From positions 8,432,001-8,496,000 of the forward strand of contig NZ_LT670819.1 in NCBI RefSeq assembly GCF_900129855.1: a DNA stretch of 64,000 bases, given 5' to 3'. How positions within the stretch are numbered: the stretch's first letter is position 1; each line of letters starts with the position of its first letter. Made by a program: the position numbers and the translations under genes. The DNA is from Streptomyces sp. 3214.6. Its GTDB lineage: Bacteria; Actinomycetota; Actinomycetes; Streptomycetales; Streptomycetaceae. Shown in pieces: positions 58,757 to 64,000 of the stretch. A model generated the notes under the pieces. The model saw nothing but the letters and a program-made list of their open reading frames with translations. It did no database searches and had not been told where the DNA came from.

Positions 58757-58828
58757 TTCGTCATCACGTGGGCCGGGGCGGCGCCACGCCCCGCCCACGT
58801 CGGTGCAGTACAGCAACGGAGGAACGTC

Positions 58829-59272
58829 GTGATCACTTCCCGTCCCAGAGTCGTGGATCTCAGCGAGGTCGAGCCCAACACCCGGCGCGGCGGCGATCTG
58901 CGCGCCATGCTCACCCCCGTCACGGTCGGTTCGACCAGCGGTTTCATGGGCGTGGCCCTCATCAAGCCGGGCGACCGCATCAGCGAGCACTACCACCCCT
59001 ACTCCGAGGAGTTCGTGTACGTCGTGTGCGGGCAGCTGGAGGTGGACCTGGACGGCGAGCCCCAGCCGCTGCAGCCCGAGCAGGGTCTGATGATCCCCGC
59101 CCACATGCGACACCGCTTCCGCAACGTCGGAAACGTCGAGGCCCGGATCGTCTTCCACCTCGGCCCACTGGCCCCGAGCCCGCCGCTCGGCCACGTCGAC
59201 ACCGAGGAGAGCGACGCCGAGCCCGTGGTGATCGGGCGCGAGGCGACCGCACGACGTCAGGTCGGCTCATGA
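58829..59272 (+). CDS. whiE-ORFII: Cupin protein of spore pigment cluster (WhiE ORFII-like)
   Basis: 147 residues, single cupin barrel. The metal-site motifs are KPGDRISEHYHPYSEEFVYV (two histidines and a glutamate) and IPAHMRHRFRNVGNVEARIV (the last histidine). WhiE ORFII and its relatives are thought to help cyclise or oxidise the polyketide. GTG 58829 follows GGAGG at 6 nt. Its stop overlaps the ketosynthase ATG (ATGA), so it is translationally coupled to the minimal polyketide synthase. Confidence 0.86.
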   Translation: MITSRPRVVDLSEVEPNTRRGGDLRAMLTPVTVGSTSGFMGVALIKPGDRISEHYHPYSEEFVYVVCGQLEVDLDGEPQPLQPEQGLMIPAHMRHRFRNVGNVEARIVFHLGPLAPSPPLGHVDTEESDAEPVVIGREATARRQVGS

Positions 59273-60537
59273 CGAGGCGGGTCGCGGTCACCGGCATAGG
59301 CATCGTCGCTCCGGGCGGCATAGGCGTCCCGTCGTTCTGGCGGCTCCTGGTCGAGGGACGCACGGCGACGCGCGGCATCACCTTCTTCGACCCGAGCGGC
59401 CTGCGCTCGCGGATCGCCGCCGAGTGCGACTTCGACCCGGCGGCCCACGGACTGGATGGCGCAGACGTCGAACGGTGCGACCGCTACATCCAGTTCGCCA
59501 TGGTCGCCGGCGACGAAGCGGTCCGCGACGCCGGTCTCGACCTCGCCGCCGAGAACCCCTGGCGGGTCGGCGTCTCCCTGGGCACCGCCGTCGGCGGCAC
59601 CACCCGGCTGGAGAACGACTACGTCCTGGTCAGCCATCGTGGGCAGCGCTGGGACGTGGACCACCGGGAGGCGGCCCCGCAGCTGCACCGCGCGTTCTCG
59701 CCCAGCACGCTCGCCGCCACGGTGGCCGAACGGTTCGGGGCGCGCGGCCCGGTGCAGACCGTCTCCACGGGCTGCACCTCGGGACTCGACGCGGTCGGGT
59801 ACGCCTTCCACACCGTCGAGGAGGGCCGGGCCGACATCTGCATAGCGGGCGCCTCGGACTCGCCGATCTCCCCGATCACCATGGCCTGCTTCGACGCGAT
59901 CAAGGCCACCTCCTCGAACAACGACGACCCCGCCCACGCCTCGCGTCCCTTCGACGCCGACCGGGACGGGTTCGTCATGGGCGAGGGCGGCGCCGTACTC
60001 GTCCTGGAGGAGCTGGAGCACGCCCGGGCCCGCGGCGCCCGCGTGTACTGCGAGCTCGGCGGTTACGCCACCTTCGGCAACGCCTACCACATGACCGGCC
60101 TGACCAGCGAGGGCCTGGAGATGGCCCGGGCCATCGAGGACGCCCTCGACCACGCCCGGACCGACGCCACGGCGATCGACTACGTCAACGCGCACGGGTC
60201 GGGCACCAAGCAGAACGACCGCCACGAGACCGCGGCGGTGAAACGGGTCCTGGGCGGCCACGCCTACGACACGCCCATGAGCTCCATCAAGTCCATGGTG
60301 GGTCACTCCCTCGGCGCGATCGGCGCGATCGAACTGGTCGCCTGTGTCCTGGCCCTGACCCACCAGGTCGTACCGCCGACCGCGAACTACGAGACGCCCG
60401 ACCCCGAGTGCGACCTGGACTACGTCCCGCGCGTGGCCCGTGAGCGCAAGCTGGCCAGCGTGCTCTCGGTGGGCAGCGGGTTCGGCGGCTTCCAGTCCGC
60501 GGTGGTCATGAACCGGCCGAGGGAGAAGACACGATGA
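59269..60537 (+). CDS. whiE-ORFIII: Type II polyketide ketosynthase alpha (WhiE ORFIII-like)
   Basis: 422 residues. It condenses malonyl-ACP units as a heterodimer with the chain length factor. The active-site cysteine is in TVSTGCTSGLDAVGYA; the catalytic histidines are in YVNAHGSGTKQNDRHE and SIKSMVGHSLGAIGAIE. FVMGEGGAVLVLEELEHA is also typical. It is coupled at both ends by ATGA overlaps, giving stoichiometric synthesis with KS-beta. Confidence 0.95.
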   Translation: MTRRVAVTGIGIVAPGGIGVPSFWRLLVEGRTATRGITFFDPSGLRSRIAAECDFDPAAHGLDGADVERCDRYIQFAMVAGDEAVRDAGLDLAAENPWRVGVSLGTAVGGTTRLENDYVLVSHRGQRWDVDHREAAPQLHRAFSPSTLAATVAERFGARGPVQTVSTGCTSGLDAVGYAFHTVEEGRADICIAGASDSPISPITMACFDAIKATSSNNDDPAHASRPFDADRDGFVMGEGGAVLVLEELEHARARGARVYCELGGYATFGNAYHMTGLTSEGLEMARAIEDALDHARTDATAIDYVNAHGSGTKQNDRHETAAVKRVLGGHAYDTPMSSIKSMVGHSLGAIGAIELVACVLALTHQVVPPTANYETPDPECDLDYVPRVARERKLASVLSVGSGFGGFQSAVVMNRPREKTR

Positions 60538-61784
60538 GCGAACCCCATCCACGGCGCGCGGCCGTCACGGGAATCGGTGTGGTCGCGCCCAACGGAGCCA
60601 GTACCGAGACCTTCTGGAAGTCCACCAGCGAGGGCATCAGCGTCCTGGAACGCGTCACCCGCGAGGGATGCGAACACCTGCCGCTGCGGGTGGCGGGCCA
60701 GGTTCGCGACTTCGACCCGACGGCCATGATCGAGGGGCGCTACCTCGTCCAGACCGACCGGTTCACGCACTTCGCGATGGCCGCGGCCGACCTCGCGCTG
60801 GACGACGCCCGCCTCGCGCGGACCGAAACCGACGCGGCGCCGTTCTCTGTCGGCGTGGTCACCGCGGCCGGTTCCGGCGGCGGCGAGTTCGGCCAGCGGG
60901 AACTGCAACAGCTGTGGGGCAAGGGAAGCCGCTTCGTCGGCCCCTACCAGTCCATCGCCTGGTTCTACGCCGCCAGCACCGGCCAGATCTCCATCCGGCG
61001 CGGCTTCAAGGGACCCTGCTCGGTCGTCGCGGCCGACGAGGCCGGCGGCCTGGACGCCCTCGCGCACGCGGCGCGGGCCGTGCGGCGCGGCACCGACGTG
61101 ATCGTGGCCGGGGCCACCGAGGCGCCGATCGCGCCCTACTCGATGGTCTGCCAGCTCGGTTACGAGGAGCTCAGCACGCTCGACGACCCGACCCGCGCCT
61201 ACCGTCCGTTCACCGCTGCGGCCTGCGGGTTCGTGCCGGCCGAGGGCGGCGCCATGGCCGTGGTGGAGGAGGCGGGCACGGCCCTGGCGCGAGGCGCGCG
61301 GGTGCGGGCCTTTCTCGCCGGGCACGCGGCCACCTTCACCGGCGCCTCCCGCTGGGAGGAGTCCCGGGAGGGGCTCGCCGAGGCGATCCGGGGAGCGTTG
61401 GAGGAGGCCGGGTGCGCCCCCGAGGAGATCGACGTGGTCTTCGCCGACGCGCTCGGCGTGCCGGCCGCGGACCGTGCCGAGGCGCTGGCGATCGCCGACG
61501 CCCTCGGCGCGCACGGCACCCGCGTGCCCGTCACCGCGCCGAAGACCGGGATCGGCCGGGGTTACTGCGCGGCGCCGCTGATGGACGCCGCCGCGGCCGT
61601 GCTCGCGATGGAGCACGACGTGATCCCGCCCACCCCCAACGTCTTCGACATCTGCCATGACCTCGACCTGGTGACCGGCCGGGCCCGCAGCGCCGAAATG
61701 CGCACGGCGCTGGTCCTGAGCCGGGGACTCATGGGGTCGAACTCGGCGCTGGTGCTGCGGCACGGCGCCACCGACGCCTCGTAG
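60534..61784 (+). CDS. whiE-ORFIV: Type II polyketide chain length factor, KS-beta (WhiE ORFIV-like)
   Basis: 416 residues, a ketosynthase homologue without the catalytic cysteine. At the cysteine position the sequence is CSVVAADEAGGLDALA: a glutamate stands where chain length factors normally have glutamine. The His pair of KS-alpha is also lost (FADALGVPAADRAEA). It sets chain length and aids priming by decarboxylation. ATGA overlap with KS-alpha; 35 bp before the ACP gene. Confidence 0.93.
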   Translation: MSEPHPRRAAVTGIGVVAPNGASTETFWKSTSEGISVLERVTREGCEHLPLRVAGQVRDFDPTAMIEGRYLVQTDRFTHFAMAAADLALDDARLARTETDAAPFSVGVVTAAGSGGGEFGQRELQQLWGKGSRFVGPYQSIAWFYAASTGQISIRRGFKGPCSVVAADEAGGLDALAHAARAVRRGTDVIVAGATEAPIAPYSMVCQLGYEELSTLDDPTRAYRPFTAAACGFVPAEGGAMAVVEEAGTALARGARVRAFLAGHAATFTGASRWEESREGLAEAIRGALEEAGCAPEEIDVVFADALGVPAADRAEALAIADALGAHGTRVPVTAPKTGIGRGYCAAPLMDAAAAVLAMEHDVIPPTPNVFDICHDLDLVTGRARSAEMRTALVLSRGLMGSNSALVLRHGATDAS

Positions 61785-61819
61785 CGAGGCGCCGCGGAGA
61801 AGAAGAGGAGAGGATCCAC

Positions 61820-62074
61820 ATGTCTGACCGCATCACCGTGGAAGAGCTGGCCGAACTCATGAAGAAGTCCGCCGGTGTCACCGTCGCCCCGGAGGAACTT
61901 CGCCAGAACGACACCGGCTTCGACCGCCTCGGCGTCGACTCGCTCGGCCTGCTGGGCATCGTGGGCGAGCTGGAGAACCGGTACGGCACGCCGATGCCCC
62001 CCGACGCCGAGCGCTCCAAGACGCCCCGGCAGTTCCTCGACCTCGTCAACAGTGCCCTCATGGCAGGAGCGTGA
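61820..62074 (+). CDS. whiE-ORFV: Acyl carrier protein (WhiE ORFV-like)
   Basis: 84 residues. The serine that carries phosphopantetheine is in DRLGVDSLGLLGIVGELENR. VTVEELAELMKKSAGV and the acidic four-helix pattern are typical of type II polyketide ACPs. It holds the growing chain for the KS pair and cyclases. GAGGAG lies upstream of ATG 61820. The next gene starts 1 bp after its stop. Confidence 0.94.
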   Translation: MSDRITVEELAELMKKSAGVTVAPEELRQNDTGFDRLGVDSLGLLGIVGELENRYGTPMPPDAERSKTPRQFLDLVNSALMAGA

Positions 62075-62075
62075 G

Positions 62076-62555
62076 ATGACCGGACACACCCAGAACGAGA
62101 TCACCATCGCGGCCCCCCTGGACCTGGTCTGGGAGATGACCAACGACCTGGAGAACTGGCCTCGGCTGTTCAGCGAGTACGCCTCCGTCGAGGTCATCCG
62201 CCGCGAGGGCAGGAAGACCACCTTCCGGCTGACCATGCACCCGGACGAGAACGGCACCGTGTGGAGCTGGGTCTCCGAGCGCGAGCCGGACCGCGAGGCG
62301 CTCACCGTCAAGGCCCGCCGGGTCGAGACGGGGCCCTTCGACCACATGAACATCCACTGGCGGTACGAGGAGGTCCCGGCCGGCACGCGGATGGTGTGGA
62401 CGCAGGACTTCGCGATGAAGCCGCAGGCGCCGGTCGACGACGAGTGGATGACCGACAACATCAACCGGAACTCCAAGGTCCAGATGAGCCTCATCCGGGA
62501 CCGCATCGAGAAGGCCGCCGCCGAACGCGGCGCCACCCGGGGTCTGACCGACTGA
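62076..62555 (+). CDS. whiE-ORFVI: Polyketide aromatase/cyclase, SRPBCC fold (WhiE ORFVI-like)
   Basis: 159 residues, a single START-like domain. NEITIAAPLDLVWEMTNDLE and WPRLFSEYASVEVIRREG open the helix-grip fold; MVWTQDFAMKPQAPVDDEWM and the C-terminal helix finish it. It closes and aromatises the first ring of the ACP-bound poly-beta-ketone. It begins one base after the ACP stop, so translation is likely coupled. Confidence 0.92.
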   Translation: MTGHTQNEITIAAPLDLVWEMTNDLENWPRLFSEYASVEVIRREGRKTTFRLTMHPDENGTVWSWVSEREPDREALTVKARRVETGPFDHMNIHWRYEEVPAGTRMVWTQDFAMKPQAPVDDEWMTDNINRNSKVQMSLIRDRIEKAAAERGATRGLTD

Positions 62556-62575
62556 GCCGGACGGAGAACAGTCCC

Positions 62576-62908
62576 ATGCACCAAGCCCTGATCGTCGCCC
62601 GTATGGCCCCGGGATCGGCCCCTGACATCGCCAAGGTGTTCGAGGAGTCCGACCGGGGAGAACTGCCGCGCCTCGTCGGCGTCGTCCGGCGCAGTCTCTT
62701 CCAGTTCGGCGACGTGTACATGCATCTCATCGAGTCCGAGCGCGAGCCCGGCCCCGCCATCGCCAAGATCACAGGGCATCCCGAGTTCCGGGACGTCAGC
62801 GAGCGGCTGTCCGCGTATGTCAGCGCGTACGACCCCGAGACCTGGCGTTCCCCCAAGGACGCCATGGCGCAGCGCTTCTACCTCTGGGAGCGCGAGCCGG
62901 CCGGCTGA
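62576..62908 (+). CDS. whiE-ORFVII: TcmI-family polyketide cyclase (WhiE ORFVII-like)
   Basis: 110 residues, ferredoxin-like dimeric cyclase. HQALIVARMAPGSAPDIAKV, RRSLFQFGDVYMHLIESE and EPGPAIAKITGHPEFRDVSE are the family marks. It performs a later ring closure. It starts at ATG 62576 behind CGGAG and is the last gene of the polyketide operon, followed by a terminator. Confidence 0.93.
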   Translation: MHQALIVARMAPGSAPDIAKVFEESDRGELPRLVGVVRRSLFQFGDVYMHLIESEREPGPAIAKITGHPEFRDVSERLSAYVSAYDPETWRSPKDAMAQRFYLWEREPAG

Positions 62909-62922
62909 CCGAGGCCGACCAT

Positions 62923-62966
62923 CACCGGTCGCCGGACCCGCGACGCTGCGGGCCCGGCGACCGGTG
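62923..62966. terminator. Terminator between the pigment operon and the convergent methyltransferase
   Basis: A perfect 13-bp outer stem (62923-62935 with 62954-62966), one mismatch, then a 5-bp inner stem (62937-62941 with 62948-62952) and a six-base loop. It lies 15 bp after the cyclase stop. Confidence 0.85.
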
Positions 62967-63021
62967 GTTCGTGGGGGTGGGGGTGGGGTGGGAGAGGGGA
63001 TACGGGGAACGTGCGGCCGGA

Positions 63022-64000
63022 TCAGCCGGGGACGTGGCAGTCGAACGCGTGCAGATAGGGGTTGACCGGGCTGATGTCGTCGATCACCAGGCCCGCCTCC
63101 GTAAGCCGGTCGACCATGCTGTCGGTGGTGTGCTTCGCCCCGCCGACATTGAGCAGGAGCATCAGGTCCATCGCGGTGCTGAACCGCATCGACGGCGTGT
63201 CGTCGACCAGGTTCTCGATGACCACGACCCGTGCCCCGGGGCCGCCCGCCGCACGGACGTTGCGCAGGGTGCGGGCGGTGCTCTCGTCGTCCCACTCCAG
63301 GATGTTCTTGATGACGTAGACGTCGGCCTTCACCGGGACGGCCTCCCGGACGTCGCCGGGCACCACGCGTGCCCGGTCCGCGAGGTCGCCGCCCGCCCGC
63401 AGCCTCGGCACCGCGTTCTCCACCACCCGGGGCAGGTCGAGCAGGGAGCCGTGCATCGCGGGGTACTTGTCCAGCAGGCTCGCCACCACGTGCCCCTGAC
63501 CGCCGCCGATGTCGGCGACCGAGGAACTCCCCGACAGGTCGAGGAACTCCGCGACGTCCCGCGCGGACTGCACGCTGGACGTCGTCATGGCGCGGTTGAA
63601 GACGTCGGCGGACTCCGGGGCGTCCTCGTTGAGGTAGGGGAAGAACTCCTTGCCGTACAGGTCCTCCACGACGTTGCGGCCGGTGCGCACCGCCTCGTCG
63701 AGCAGCGGCCAGGCGTCCCAGGTCCACGGCTCGGTGCACCACAGGGAGATGGCGCGCAGGCTGTGCGGGTCGTCCTCGCGCAGCAGCCGGGAGACGTCGG
63801 TGTGCGTGAACGTCCCGTCCGGCTGCTCGGCGAAGACGTCGTAGCAGGACAGGGCCCGCAGCAGCCGGCGCAGCGGCCGGGGTTCGGCCTTCACCGCGGC
63901 CGCGAGGTCCTCCACGGTCATGGGACGGTCGCCGAGGGCGTCGGCGACGCCCAGCCGGGCGGCCGCGCGCAGGGCGGCGGCACACGCCGCCCCGAACGCG
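63022..64000 (-). CDS. SAM-dependent O-methyltransferase, polyketide type (N-terminus beyond window)
   Basis: At least 325 residues; the open frame continues leftward from the window end (GAACAAALRAAARLGVADAL precedes the internal ATG 63921), so the true start lies outside. The N-terminal dimerisation helix domain (TVEDLAAAVKAEPRPLRRLL) is followed by the Rossmann core with motif I SVADIGGGQGHVVASLLDKY and later VYVIKNILEWDDES and RVVVIENLVDD. It belongs to the plant-type O-methyltransferase group found in aromatic polyketide pathways such as tetracenomycin. Its place next to the pigment genes suggests O-methylation of the pigment, a step absent from the eight-gene whiE locus. Confidence 0.87.
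   Translation of the reverse strand, partial: AFGAACAAALRAAARLGVADALGDRPMTVEDLAAAVKAEPRPLRRLLRALSCYDVFAEQPDGTFTHTDVSRLLREDDPHSLRAISLWCTEPWTWDAWPLLDEAVRTGRNVVEDLYGKEFFPYLNEDAPESADVFNRAMTTSSVQSARDVAEFLDLSGSSSVADIGGGQGHVVASLLDKYPAMHGSLLDLPRVVENAVPRLRAGGDLADRARVVPGDVREAVPVKADVYVIKNILEWDDESTARTLRNVRAAGGPGARVVVIENLVDDTPSMRFSTAMDLMLLLNVGGAKHTTDSMVDRLTEAGLVIDDISPVNPYLHAFDCHVPG

Overview
The window is high-GC DNA with Streptomyces-like gene density: GTG and ATG starts behind GGAGG sites, ATGA/GTGA stop-start overlaps, rare TTA codons confined mostly to regulators, a spore-pigment type II polyketide locus, and Streptomyces-type families such as SARP regulators, STAS/anti-sigma pairs and DUF6629. No rRNA, tRNA or CRISPR array was seen.

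Layout. 1-6.3 kb: an ATP-dependent DNA ligase cut by the window edge, a flavin oxidoreductase divergent from its XRE-cupin regulator, and a three-gene operon of quinone oxidoreductase and two acyl-CoA dehydrogenases. 6.37-8.15 kb: an IS1182-like element with 13-bp inverted repeats and an ACCT target duplication, sitting in the loop of a terminator hairpin. 8.3-12.7 kb: exported phosphodiesterase-like and phosphodiester-glycosidase-like proteins, a frameshifted methyltransferase/NUDIX fusion and an AhpD-like protein. 12.7-21.6 kb: a sugar and inositol-type locus (GH97, GH95, two isomerases/epimerases, a Gfo/Idh/MocA dehydrogenase, a LacI regulator) whose MFS transporter has been destroyed by an internal deletion. 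21.7-26.6 kb: VOC protein, two-component system, small membrane and exported proteins, and a sigma factor fused to a zinc-finger/membrane region.

26.7-50.5 kb is the main attraction: a clavam (5S-clavam, alanylclavam-type) biosynthetic cluster. The early beta-lactam genes ceaS, bls, pah, cas and oat are present. They are joined by homologues of the S. clavuligerus 5S-clavam genes (aldo-keto reductase, SnoaL-like, flavin reductase, LLM monooxygenase, class III aminotransferase, SARP-ATPase regulator) and of the alanylclavam side-chain genes (SHMT-like, RidA-like, threonine-dehydratase-like, aminotransferase). None of the dedicated clavulanic acid late genes was seen. Most strikingly, proclavaminate amidinohydrolase and clavaminate synthase form one uninterrupted 670-codon reading frame, joining two enzymes that act alternately on the same intermediate. 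The cluster also carries a MetX-family protein, an AzlC/AzlD amino-acid exporter pair and an extra 2-oxoglutarate oxygenase. These make a plausible self-protection, export and tailoring set for an amino-acid-like methionine antimetabolite. Both pathway regulators contain a TTA codon, suggesting bldA control.

50.6-54.5 kb: DUF6629 membrane protein, a STAS/anti-sigma pair and a membrane Ser/Thr kinase with an extracellular peptidoglycan-binding domain. 54.7-64 kb: a whiE-type spore pigment cluster (FAD hydroxylase, SchA/CurD protein, cupin, KS-alpha, KS-beta, ACP, two cyclases). It has a class F sortase inserted inside it and a convergent O-methyltransferase at the right edge.
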